From Hemerocallis citrina (lineage: Eukaryota > Streptophyta > Magnoliopsida > Asparagales > Asphodelaceae), in NCBI GenBank assembly GCA_017893485.1, contig CM030363.1, positions 81,632,230-81,696,229 on the forward strand: a DNA stretch of 64,000 bases, read 5' to 3'. Below, piece by piece: positions 45,404 through 57,015 of the stretch; positions within the stretch are counted from its first letter, which is position 1; every line of letters starts with the position of its first letter. Under the pieces are notes generated by a model. It was not told where the DNA came from and did no database searches. It saw only the letters and a list, made by a program, of their open reading frames with translations. A program made the translations under genes and the position numbers.

Positions 45404-47433
45404 ATGGATCCTGCACAACCATCTTCTTCGCATGGTGTTGGTGCTTCTTCTACATCTTCATTTGGACCACGGGGACATCCGGGTCCATTATATCCTACAG
45501 TTCTGTTTCTGCAAGAAGACCACAGATCACAGGCCGTTTGGACCAGGGATGTGGAGAAGATGAGTTTCAGGATGCACAAGATCATGCCTGTGATCCCCCG
45601 CTGTATTGCTATGGAAAATTATTTGGTTAGCAGTGGATTTAGAGGTATGTCAAAGCTGGCCAACATAAAGTGTGATCACGCCTTGCTTACCGCACTGGTA
45701 GAGCGATGGAGGCTGGAGACACACACCTTTCACTTACCGTGCGGTGAGATGACGGTCACCCTACAAGATGTAGCGGTGATTTCGGGTCTTCCAATTGACG
45801 GGGTGGCCGTCACAGGCAATTTGATGTTTAACAAGGTTGCACTGGTGCGAGATTATTTGGGGTTGGATGTTGATGAAGTTGACCACGGCATATGGGTTGG
45901 GGAATCCATTAGACGTTCATTCCTAGAAGATAGTTTCACTCATGTTCGAATCGCAGAAGTGCATACGGACATCGAAATCCAGAACTATACGCGGGCATAC
46001 TTACTGTCGATGATTGGAGGGATTCTATTCCCTAACTCTTCAGGTGACGTAGTCCACCTCATGTATCTTCCATTGATAGCTGACCTGCAGACAGCCGGTA
46101 GGTATAGTTGGGGAAGTGCAGCTCTAGCCTCCCTTTACCGTGCACTCTGCAACTGTTCGATGGGTTCGATTCAAATGACCGGGCCGATGTCCATCCTGCA
46201 AATTTGGTGTTGGGAAAGAATACATCTCGGCCGACCCCGTGTGACGGTACTATCAGAGAGTTGGAGAGTACTCCAGGATAATCCCGTGATGAGAGCTCCT
46301 CTCGGCGCATACTGGGCGGGGAAGCGTACGTGGAGGGATAACCCACGTGGTGTCCTAACTTATTATAGGGACGAGCTAGATCAATTGAGGGAAGAGCTCG
46401 TCAATTGGACCCCGTACACGGATGATCGGCTGCAACGTCTACCACCTATTTGCACTGCTAATGCACAGTTGTGGTTGACCCTAGCTCCACTAGTGAATTT
46501 CAGTGTTGTGGAGTTTTATTACCCCGGCCGTGTTCATCGGCAATTCAATGCACAACAATCCGTCCCCGTGAACTCATTATACGATCGTAGACTACACAAC
46601 ATCACGGGCCAAGGTCGTTTACCGAACATGGATTGGGTCGATCACCACCGCGCTTATGTAGGAGCATGGAATGAGCGGAGGTATGAGTTGGTAGTCGAGG
46701 GTGTTGAACGTCCATATGATGGATCAATGCACACAACTTATATGGCCTGGTATCGTCGCATAACGAGACTTTATATTGTGCCAAAAACGGATTTTCCAGC
46801 GGGTATCCAACAACCGATACCCGCGATTCATGTTGAACCACCACCGGCATTTTCATCATCACAGCCGATGTATCAACCGAAAGCTTCATCATACCGTATA
46901 ATGGTAAATTAGTTTGTTTGTTGAATTTCAATTATTTCGATTAATTTTACTTATGCATCTTTACTTACAACATATATGGTTTACTGTTATAGATCGAAAG
47001 CACATGGGACATGGCTAGAAAATGTGCGAATGTGTTGAAGAGCAATGCCAATAAGGCATGCAAAGAATTGGCACGAGACCTCCTGTGCAATTGTCGTACC
47101 TCTCTTGAAGAGGTTGGAGATGGTCCTCGTTTCAATGAACTAGTGCGCTCAACCGAAGGTCAACGTCAACAAGAACGGCCCACCGCTAGCCAAGCTACAC
47201 CTCCACCACAACAAGCATTGGAATTGGGGATTCCACCACGTCAACGAAGATCCAAGTCCGTTCGTGACCCTCCACCCCAAAGCGGATTGGCAAATCCGGA
47301 GATTGAAGAAGGAGAAGGTCACGAAGATGAAGGAGCTGGTCCAAGTGGACCCCCAACGCAAGAACAACGGGAACGTAGGCGGAGAGTCCCGGCTCGGAGG
47401 AGAAGAGCACCACAACATTTCACACCGAGTTAA
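45404..47433 (+). CDS. Plant mobile domain (PMD, MAIN-like) protein carried by the Mutator-like element
   Basis: The ATG at 45404 (MDPAQPSSSHG) follows a likely splice acceptor by four bases. Exon 1 is 45404-46903. A GT at 46904 and AG at 46991-46992 define an 89-bp intron in phase 0. Exon 2 is 46993-47433, giving 646 residues. The N-terminal half reads as a PMD domain: FRMHKIMPVIPRC, DHALLTALVERWRLETHTFH, LPCGEMTVTLQDVAVISGLP, then YLLSMIGGILFPNSSGD, TAGRYSWGSAALASLYRALC and a W-rich stretch. The C terminus is Pro/Arg/Glu-rich and basic (RRRRVPARRRRAPQHF), suggesting nuclear location. PMD proteins are known both as host silencing-related factors (MAIN and MAIL1 in Arabidopsis) and in transposons. 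I saw no stop or frameshift, unlike the neighbouring transposase. Molecular activity is unknown. Confidence 0.88.
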
Positions 47434-47499
47434 TTGGAAGTAATATTTGTCGTTTTAATGGTTTTCTTCGTAATACAACACGTTCTTTAGTATGACACT

Positions 47500-49236
47500 T
47501 TATTTCCGATACCGATGATATGCAAAAGGTTCCCTCCACGTGCCAAACTCATTTCCCATTGCTGATAAAATACCGGCATGTCGGTCCGAAATAACGCAAA
47601 GACCTTCATGATCTGTCACATAGCACCGAATACAGTTCATGAACCATGTCCACGTTTCTATACTTTCACCTTCAACAAGTGCAAAGGCAAACGGAAACAA
47701 CCTCCCGTTTGCGTCTGGTGAAACCGCAATCAACAAACAGCCTTTATATTTTCCTTACAAGTGAGTACTGTCTACACTTATAACTGGTCTACATGATTTG
47801 AATCCTTCAATCGAAGGACCGAATTACCAAAAAACACCCTTAAATGTTTCTATACCCGGCCCGGTCGTAGTCTTCGCCCACTGTACAGTCGTACCCGGAT
47901 TTGATGCTTGAATTGCATTGAGTAGGTATGGTAATTTAATGTACGCTGTTTCAAAAGAACCATACAGTTTCTCGATTGCTTTATGTTTTGCCTTCCAAGC
48001 TTTCCAGTATGATATTGTGTATTGGAGCCTACCCTTCATCTGCCCAATTATGGCTCTTGGTGTTACTGAGAGTTGTTCCCTCAGAGTGTCTATTATCAGC
48101 ATCGATACGACCGTCGAGTCAATTTTGCTGTGATCCTGAGTCAATGTAGGATTCACACATGTGTGTACACCTTCTAGTTGTTTCACCACAAAATAATCAC
48201 GACCTTTGGGAACAATTGCGCGCAAGCGCCATGGACAACCAACTACATTTTGAAGTGATGGATTTTCTACAATTTGCTCGGCTGAATGGTTGATGGGCGC
48301 GTATTTACATTTCACATGGTACAGACAACGATCTGATTTTACCGTCACGAATTCCCTGTGGTTCTTCACGGCATACATCTTTACTTGATGTTGTAGAGCA
48401 TCTTTGGATGGAAATCTTTGACCAATGAAGAGTTCATCCAAGTTGGAAGACCCAATGGAAGACTGGCCATGTTCATGTACGGTGGCACGGGACATCCATT
48501 CGCTTGATTGTGATCCACGCATAGCTTGACTTGTGTCCTGACTTGGCAACACGCAGGCATTGTTAACCGGCAAATGAACATTGGCATCAACCACCGGAGC
48601 TTCAAGGGCGATCTCCTCATCATCATCCTCGAGCCCGCGTAACTCATCTTCTTCCTCTTCTACCAAGTCGTTATTTACAACGGCGTTGTCAAAGTCTTCC
48701 AAAGCAATGCCAGCTACCAAAAAATTTTGTGGCAATGGGGTCGGATGTACCTGCTCGTATTCGGAGGAAACAGGTACCGTTGGAGATGTGTTAGTATCTC
48801 CAACAGTATTTGAAATCCTTGCGTGTGACTCTTCAGATGGTCTCAAAATCCTAGTTTGCCTTGGACCTTCAATAACAACTCTTGTAGTATTTGGAAGCCT
48901 CGTTTGATCAATATATAACTCAACTATATTCCAACTACAACTTGGATGAAGTGTCCTAAGCAGGACAGACCTCAGAGAACTGTCACTGTCTATCGGTACC
49001 AACATGAAGTACTGCCCATCCCCTTTACCAGCAGAATAACAGGTTCTCAATCTCAGACTCATTTCACTTTTGTCCCAATTGGTTACTTCATATATCTTAT
49101 CTATTAATTCTGAGTAACCAAAATTGGGGGTAGCCCAAATAATTACCGGATCAACATCACTATAAGAATACCCAATTTTTGGATCCTTAATTACTTCACC
49201 CCCATAATATAACCAAATAGGGATATCAAATTCCAT
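47500..49236 (-). pseudogene. mudrA-like transposase, nonsense codons and missing C-terminal part
   Basis: The start is the ATG at 49236 (MEFDIPIWLYYGG), after an acceptor-like TGCATAG; a 5' UTR intron at about 49242-49336 is plausible. After an N-terminal region and an acidic linker comes the MuDR DNA-binding zinc-ribbon-like domain (LFIGQRFPSKDALQHQVKMY, VKCKY, GCPWRLRAIV, HTCVNPTLTQDHSKIDS). The catalytic domain starts with two in-frame stops (TAA at 47824-47826 and 47755-47757). It keeps the first Asp (VISVDSTHL) and second Asp (CVISDRHAGI), but ends at AYHRYRK-stop (47500), before the region with the catalytic Glu and the zinc finger. Autonomous transposition from this copy is therefore not possible. 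Confidence 0.88.
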
Positions 49237-49510
49237 ACCTATGCATAAAAATTAAAACATATTCAAATCATTCACTACTAAAAATAAACAAAACATTGAA
49301 ATAAAAATCACACATAAGGTTAATATGATAATACCTTTCAAATTATACCAAAAAACACACCGGCTAAAAATTCGTTGTTGAGGAAGACTGAAAATGAGAG
49401 TGGGAGCGAGGAGGTAGGATGTATGGAATTTTATAGGACTCAAATGGTTTAAATTTTTTGATTATGAGATCTAGGGTTTGTGGGTAAAAGGGGTGATGTG
49501 AGAGAGATGC

Positions 49511-49930
49511 GTTTTAGGAATCAGAAGTGAAGAGGGGGAGAAGAAAGGGGGTTTCGATTATAGGGAGTTGTGCAAAAAGAAAATAACTGATGCCGTTATT
49601 CTGAAAAACGGCATCAGTACAAACGATGCCGTTCTCCAGAATAACGGCATCAGTTCTTTTCTTTTTTTCTTTCCATTCTCGAGTCAATGTTGATACAATA
49701 TAGATCTATACTACAAATAAGCAATGCCGTTATTGGGAATAACGGCACGTAAATTTTTTCATATGCAGATGCCGTTATTGGGAATAACGGCATACAATTA
49801 GCTGATGCCGTTTTTCCCAATAACGTTTGTTGCTGACGTGTCACAGACAAGGGCAAATCGCTAATTGTTTTCAAAACAAGGGTAGCCCGCTAATTATTTT
49901 CAAAAACAAGGGCATTTTGTCAAAATTTTC
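49511..49930. repeat. Right terminal inverted repeat of the PMD-carrying element
   Basis: 420 bp, inverse of 44156-44575. It contains uninterrupted palindromes (GCCGTTATTGGGAATAACGG core) near 49725 and 49772. Confidence 0.95.
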
Positions 49931-49939
49931 TCTCCTAAT

Positions 49940-51583
49940 CCCCCTCATAATCAACCGTTTAACTACCCCACTAAATCCTAACCATTCATTACCCCACTAG
50001 TCCTCCATCTCCTTAAACCACTCATTCTTCTTCTACAACTTCCGACTTCTCCTTCTCATTTCCTCTTCACCGAAGCCCCTGCCTCCATTCGAAACCCAAA
50101 CTTCATCTTCCTCCCTGCCATTGTTGCATACACCAGGAGCACCATCTCCTCTACAGCATTTTCACGAACCCGAAGCTCCACCATCCTATCTTCATCCTTT
50201 CTCCTCTTAACCCTGACCAATTACACTACCTTCTTCGCCCCTTGCGGCACCTCAACCCCGCACCACCCTCAACATCCCGATTGCCATTAACAGCACCCAA
50301 CATCCCTAAACTTCATCTTCAACCTCCTTCTCTCTCACACTCACGGAGCTTTCCTTCCACTCACACCTGACCACTCCAACTCCACTCCATCCCCTCCATC
50401 AAACCCCGAACAGCCCGTACCACCCCGACCTGCAACCTATTGCCAGCTCCATTGCTGCCTCCCTCTCCATACCCGAGTCACCTCCTTGCTGCCTCCCACA
50501 TCAGCCGCAACACCACCTTCTCCTCCGCTGACACTCCATCTCAACTCGAACACCTCACCACCAGAACACCAGCCCGACCTTCTGCCTTCATCTTTCCCAC
50601 AACATTACCCTTCAAATCTCGAGCCTCACCCACACCATCTTCTCCTCCACTGCCTCCGTACAACCCGACGCCGATGTTGTGTCACTGTCATCGCTGCCAT
50701 CTCGCTGTCGTCATCATACTTGCTATTGTTGATGCCTTGCTGCCTTGCTGCCTTGCTGCTCCACTATCCCGACTGTCTTCCACCGCCTTCTCCCCATACC
50801 CGCAACATCACCATCTTGCTGCCATTTTTGTTGTCGCTTGCTGCCCTTGCTATCATGCTACCATAGATTGCTATCGTCGTCTCCTTGTTTCCATTGTCGC
50901 TTCTTCTTCCTCGTTGCAATTGTCGTTAAAGCTAAGTTTTCTTGAACTCTTGCAAGTAGCTTTCATTCATTTATCTATCGTATTATCAAATCTTGTTTAA
51001 TCCTGTAGTGCTTTAGTCGAATCTTGAACCGTTCGTTATATGCCCATGTTGAACTATTCCATTTGATTCCCGTCAATTTGATACTCATGGAAGGACCGTA
51101 AAAATCCCTTTGCCATTGCATACACTGCATGAACACAACTTAGAGATGTATATGCATATAGATACATATTACGATTCAAGCTTTATTTTGATTATGTTGC
51201 ATTGCGGTAATGTAATTAAACTCTTAGATTCGTTATTGTAGAGGTAATAATTTTATGTCATGTTGACTGTAGAAATATGATCTAATTACTCATAAATGCA
51301 AGTACATTTCTGGGTATATAATTCTATTTTTATGAATCGTGATTCTAAAACAAAACAGTGGATTTTACTACCTGTGATATTGTAGCTCTCTGAGTGAAGA
51401 TTCCAGATTGTCTTACGGTTTTGCAAACCGACCTGTAGGTTGAGAGTTATTCAACTTTTAGTGGTGTAACGTCTAACAATCCAGATTTCCTAATTTAGAT
51501 GTATCGTTCCGGTTAACTGTTTGAAATAACAATTGATTGATGAAATTCTAATATAAGACATGCCTGAATATTAATAGACACTG
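49940..51583 (+). other. LTR F body, CT-rich leader-like region
   Basis: 50000-50940 is strongly C- and T-rich (Pro/Ser/His-rich frames on the plus strand). LTR D has a similar block at 57020-57960, so these reading frames are judged non-coding features of the LTR. The remainder is AT-rich without a gene. Confidence 0.6.
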
Positions 51584-52437
51584 TTAGGAATTAAATCCTG
51601 AATTTTGGGAGATTTATAAATGATTTTACAATAGTATGAACTGAACTAATACAGTAGATCGATAGACCAACTCTATATCATGCATTGCATAGTTCTTGAT
51701 ACTCTTTCGATACCTTCTTGATATAATTTGTATACTTGTTCTGATTACCATTCTATTTCTATTTTATCATGCATCGTTATTGTTATAGTCATTGATATTG
51801 TTTTGGATGACAGAACTAAGTGCCACTTGGAACAAAGTACCGAGTAGAACTAAGTGACACATGGAGCTAAGTGCCACGTAGAACTAAGTGCCACAACGTA
51901 AGAATCAATGGGGGCACCTCTAGAATCTATGGGGGGCACCTCTAGAATTCGTGGGAGCCACCTTTAGAATCCAATATCCTAAGAAGTGAAATGATTGTCG
52001 GGATGTCATCGTCCCTATTGGTTGCATGTTCATGATTGATCATAGTAAAATAATAATAAGTAGGGGTAATAAATGGTAAGACCTAGTAGTAAATAATATA
52101 GGAGAGTGTACTCGGAAGGGGGCCCGTGTTTTCCGTAATAGTGACTTCCTATTTACAAGTTACATGTCTCCTGTTTACAAGTTTACATGTTTCTCATTTA
52201 CATGTTTACATGTTTCCCGTTTACATGACATGATTTTTGATACCGTCACTGCAAGATCCGAATACATAATCTTGTAGAATTCATCACTTGAGTTCAAACG
52301 TTCATTTGATTACTATGCACCCGAACCTATAGTATGAGACACAGAATTGCGTGCATTAGATATGTAAATAAAAGATTGATAGATTGATTAACACTTTGCA
52401 TTGATATGTTTCCTCATTTCATGATTGATAGACATTG
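51584..52437 (+). repeat. Unit 1 of a tandem duplication of about 854 bp in LTR F
   Basis: The block starting AGACACTGTTAGGAATTAAAT recurs from 52437, but that copy is split by solo LTR C (after 52510) and LTR D (after 56674), ending at about 60360. Shared segments include GTCATTGATATTGTTTTGG, GAACTAAGTGCCAC and TTCAAACGTTCATTTGATT. Confidence 0.85.
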
Positions 52438-53840
52438 TTAGGAATTAAATTCTAAATATTGGGATATTTATTAATGATTTTACAGTTTGCATGGTTCTTG
52501 ATTCTCACTCTGTAACACCCTGAATTCCAAATAAGACCGTATTCGATGTTCCACAGGATCTTTACACTTCTCTTCGTACAATTTTATAAGGAATTAAAAA
52601 CTTTTATTACAACAGAGTTTACATCAATGCAACAGAAATATAAATTACAACATTTATACATGAATTGAATAATAACTTGAACATTTATTTAAGCAACAAT
52701 CAATCTTTAGTCTTGTCATTCACTTTATCCTGCATAGAAATTGTGAGCACGTCAGTTCATTCAACTGATGCATGGATATAATACATCAATATCTCTTACT
52801 TAGAAAGCACACACTTGTCACAAAACAAAGCTACGGGGACTATCCTATTGATGTCGTGTGTGAAAGTGCACTTAGTCTTTAATACAGTTATTTATGTTGT
52901 ATGACACTAATACGCACTTGTCCAGATTCTATGCATCCCATACTACATGGGTCCGAGGGCAAGCCCTTAATCATTCTTCATCTTGTAGGGTTCAATCCCT
53001 CGCTATGACTTAAACTACTACGGTAACTACGGTAAGTATCCGTATTCTATGAGTTACGAGCCCACGTCCAGACATCCTGGAGAGAACCCCACGCACTGAC
53101 ACATGACTCATCATGCAGGCATCCTATGGTCAATTGACCTCCGCCATGGACCATGGCACCACCCGTAGTCACCAAATACCCCACAAGACCGGGATGGTAT
53201 TCTGGAGTAGTATCCACGCCCTAATCATGACACATTATGAGGACATCCTGTGAACACTCTCACGCCACCAATCCAATGGCCCTCATACTCATATTTTTCT
53301 CTTATTTTCATTACAACTTCACTATGTATCTAAATCCTTAGGTAATTGAATCATGAATAAAAATCAACACTCTCTAATTTAGCGTTACCCCTACATCGGT
53401 CTTAAAATATCAATCATTATCCAAGACCCAAACTTGGTCACAAATTATCCCATTTCTCTTTTCCAAACTTTCATTCTTGCCGATGTGAGGACTTAGCTAA
53501 AATTCTAGTTTAAATTCTCTTTTCATGTTCATTATACTTGTTCACAATTTTCACAATTTATCATGTTTCTTTTCAACAAATTCTCTATGCACAACATGCA
53601 TATTCTTAGACAATCTATCATGAAATTCTACTAAATAATTTGTAAGTAAAAAAATCTCATTTTTGTACTCTTCACAATTTTCTCTATGTTCAACAATTAT
53701 TGGTACCTTTAATTACAAAAAGAATCATATCAAAAAAATCTTATTACTTCTTCTTCTCAAAATTCAAATCATAATAAGTCAAAGGTTATAGAAATACTTT
53801 TCATGAATAATTAAAAACTCAAAAATCAACAATTAGAACA

Positions 53841-54095
53841 GTTCAGTCGACTGTTGAACAGTGGCCAGTCGATTGTCCTGCGAAACTTTAAAACTCAAGA
53901 ACAGACAGTCAGTTCAGTCGATTATGAAAAATGGCAAGTCGACTGTACTGTGAAACTTTAAAACTCAAGAACAGACAGTCAGTTCAGTCGACTGTGAAAA
54001 ATGACAAGTCGATTGTACTGCGAAACTTTAAAACTCTAGAACAGATAGTCAGTTCAATCGACTGTGAAAAATGGCCAGTCGACTGTACTGTTTCT
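53841..54095. repeat. 70-bp minisatellite carrying CAGTCGACTG palindromes in solo LTR C
   Basis: Four units, at about 53841, 53912, 53982 and 54052, each hold two (A/C)AGTCGA(C/T)TG sites and a GAAACTTTAAAACTCAAGAA segment. Confidence 0.9.
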
Positions 54096-54494
54096 AGATT
54101 ACTTTACAAAACTCGATTTTTGTCATTCGAATAGTTCTTATAAAAAGTAAATTTTTACTGAGTATAATTTCTAAGGAAAACAGTATCTTTCGTTTTTATA
54201 ATTTTCATGGAATTCATTTTTGACACAAAAACTCTTCCTCCCTTAGTTAGTTTAATACATAGATCAAAATAAACTCATGTTGACATAAAAACATTTATTT
54301 CGAAATATTCTTTTTATTAATAATTTTCCTCTTTATTGTTGAGTTCAAAAACAATTTTCTTTCTTTCATTCCTTACTAAGGATTTATTTGATCAATTTAA
54401 TCTTAGTTTCTCAACTACATAATTTAAGAGACACTGGGGCTAAATAAATTCATTTATCACAATTCTACTTGTATAAAGCACATTAACACATTTT

Positions 54495-54853
54495 GGGAGC
54501 CCTTCGGTTGAGAACTAATTTTGGTGAGAACTCCGTGAGAACTCACAAAGTAGATCCCACATGAAAAATCCGAACCGACCATGTCATTCTACATGCCTTA
54601 GATAGCATAACATAAAGAATTCAAATAATTTGAAGTTCGTTTGCTCATCCATCAAATGGAGTAGAATTTTCAGCCATACAATTTTGCGATGATGTAAATC
54701 ATGGGAAAATGAATTTCAAATTACGTGAATTCTTTATGTTATGCTATCTAAGGCATGTAGAACGAGATGGTCGGTTCAGATTTTTCATGGGGGGTCTACT
54801 CCTTGAGTTCTCACAGAGTTCTCACCAAATTAGTTCTCAACCGAATGGCCACC
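54495..54853. mobile_element. 359-bp MITE with inverted ends and 9-bp TSD ACACATTTT
   Basis: The ends share CGGTTGAGAACTAATTT and GGTGAGAACTC in inverse orientation. ACACATTTT lies at 54486-54494 and 54854-54862. A longer internal inverted pair (TTACGTGAATTCTTTATG-like versus CATAAAGAATTC) makes most of it self-complementary. A 9-bp TSD points to a Mutator-type MITE. Confidence 0.9.
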
Positions 54854-55435
54854 ACACATTTTTATCACAATTTCATCTATTTACCCTTTCATGCAAATCA
54901 AACTAAATTCAATGTTCTATCCATAGTCACAATTTCAACATAATGTATCTTTCATTTCATGCATAGACAAGTTTCACAACAATTCATAATTCACTCATTT
55001 TAGCATGCAATTAAACTACCAATTCATCATACACATATTCACATACACATTCTATTTCTACTATTTTTTCCATGTAGATTATTTTGGTGTTTCCTTCTAA
55101 ATCTCCTTAAACAAAAGCATGCCAATTTCTTTCTAATTCATTTTAGCATGATCACAAATTCAATCCTAGCATGGTATCTGACTAGAAGCTTGAGAAATCA
55201 CCCATCTATTTTGAAGAAACACAAATGAAAAGAACTCCTAGGAATCTCCTTGAATAAAGAGCGATCCTCCTCCTCCTAGATTATGCCACCAAAAGTCACC
55301 TCCTCCTTGTGCTAGATGGAACCCGAGCCTTCCTCCTTGCTCCTTGATGTAGACCCGGCCTCCAATGAAAGGGACACACACACAAGCACACAACTCAATC
55401 TTTTGTTCACAACTCTCAATCTTTTTCTCACTTTT

Positions 55436-55478
55436 TGTTTGTTTGTTTGTTTGTTTCTTTCTTTCTTTCTTTCTTTAC
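55436..55478. repeat. (TTTG)n and (TTTC)n tetranucleotide repeats
   Basis: A short simple repeat in solo LTR C that changes from GTTT to CTTT units midway. Confidence 0.9.
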
Positions 55479-56975
55479 CAATTTTCTAATGTATTACATG
55501 AAGAGAAACTAGGGGTATTTATACTAATTTTTGAGTGAAAAGAAGGGCTAGGATTGATCTAGATGGTTAAAGATAAAGGGCTAGGATGTATTAGGGAGTT
55601 GTAGCAACCACCAATGTACAAGTAACCCCCTATCCACTAAGCCACTCACCCACCTCTCTTGACTCCATCCGGACAAGCCTAGAGCACACCCAAGACACGT
55701 GCTAGTGCAATGCACGTGTCTCCCATAGTACCCCTAGTTACTAGTTGTACATGATTAATTAATTAATTGTCTACAAAACTGGTCTACACTACAAGTCATG
55801 ATAATTAAAAGGGAATTAAACTAGTGGGCTCAAAATTAGTGGGCTTTAGAACTCATGGGCTCCTAATTAAAATAATTAATTAATTAGAGTGGGCTTAAAA
55901 ATAAACAATTAGGCCTAGAATTTAAATAGGCTTTAAAAATAAAAGAGAAGGATTAAAATATTTGTTCATGTTATAAAAATAAATAATTTTCTAGGAAAAA
56001 TGTACATGAATTTGTACGTGCAAAACACATAAAAATCAACAACCTCTTATTTAATTATTATTAAAAGTTCAGGATGTTACACTCTCGATACCTTCTTGAT
56101 ATATTTTTTATACTTGTCCTGATTAACGTTCTGTTTCTATTGTATCATGCAGCGTTATTGTTATAGTCATTGATATTGTTTTGGTTGATGAAACTAAGTG
56201 CCACATGGAGCAACTGCCAAGTAGAATTAAGTGACACATGGAGCTAAGTGCCATGTAAAACTAAGTGTCACGTCGAAAAAATCGACGGGGGCCTCCTCTA
56301 TAATTTGCGAGGGCCACCTCTGCAATCCATGGGGGCGACCTCTACAATCTGTGGAGCCACCTCTAGAATCCATTATTCTAAGAAGTGAAATGATTGTCTT
56401 GATACCCCCATCCCTATTGGTTGCATGTCATGATTGATCATAGTAAAAGAATAACAAGTCGGGTAATAAGGATAAGACCTGTTAGTGAACAATATAGGAT
56501 AGTGTACTTGGAAGGGGCCCCTGTTTTCCGTAATAGTGACTTCCTCTTACAAGTTACATGTCTACTGTTTACTGGTTTACATGTTTCCCATTTAAAAGTT
56601 TCCATGTTTTTCATTTACACGTTTTCATGTTCCCATTTACATGACATGATTTCTGATACCGTCATTGCAAAACCTGTAACTCCTATTTCCCGTATCTGTA
56701 TTTTTATACAGTATTTTGTCCCATTGTACTCTTTTATCTATTTGAGACCCAGTATTTTGTTTCCGATTAAATAAAATCATTATTTTGTTTCGACTCAATT
56801 TTTGGTCCTTTCATCTAATTCAATTGTGTGTAATCTTTGTGTCGTTCTTCATGTAGAATGAGCTATTCTATGTCAATCATCTCTTTATTTCCCATTTTAA
56901 TACATTTTGACCAATTCTCCAGTTGGATCCCTCTCAAAACGGATACCCTAAAACCCAAAACCCAAAACCCTACAC

Positions 56976-57015
56976 TATATAAACCCTAACCTACCCTAAC
57001 CCTAACCCTAACCCC
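56976..57015 (+). promoter_or_regulatory. TATA box followed by telomere-like repeats in LTR D
   Basis: TATATAAA at 56976-56983 is directly followed by AACCCTAACC and several CCCTAA units up to 57015. This is the most promoter-like sequence in the LTR. Confidence 0.55.

Larger units (their letters stand above)
44156..49930. mobile_element. Complete Mutator-like element carrying a PMD gene, TSD TCTCCTAAT
   Basis: The 5,775-bp element has 420-bp terminal inverted repeats and a perfect 9-bp duplication TCTCCTAAT at 44147-44155 and 49931-49939, the size typical of Mutator superfamily insertions. Inside are two convergent genes: a PMD gene on the plus strand and a decayed mudrA-like transposase on the minus strand, with 66 bp between their ends. 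Each gene appears to start just inside one inverted repeat. Confidence 0.95.
52511..56081 (-). mobile_element. Solo LTR C of the long-LTR gypsy-type family
   Basis: The 3,571-bp block starts TGTAACACCCTGAATTCC and ends TTCAGGATGTTACA. Flanks are CACTC and CTCTC, an imperfect 5-bp duplication; flanks rejoin to match unit 1 of the LTR F duplication near 51700. Landmarks shared with A and B include TTTATTACAA near the left end, GCATCCCAT(T/A)CTACAT(A/G)GGTCCGAGG, and a TACGTGCAAAAC motif near the right end. It has no coding domain. A MITE (54495-54853) is nested in it. Confidence 0.82.

Noticed and set aside
45404..47433. PMD gene as an ordinary host gene
   Set aside because: It lies wholly inside a 9-bp-TSD-bounded Mutator-like element, convergent with the transposase.
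50440..51000. 186-codon Pro/Ser/His-rich frame, and similar frames at 57025-57825
   Set aside because: They lie in the CT-rich leader of long LTRs; composition explains the open frames, and no motif or signal is convincing.
56982..57015. Interstitial telomere from chromosome fusion
   Set aside because: Only about 30 bp, and located at a promoter position of an LTR.
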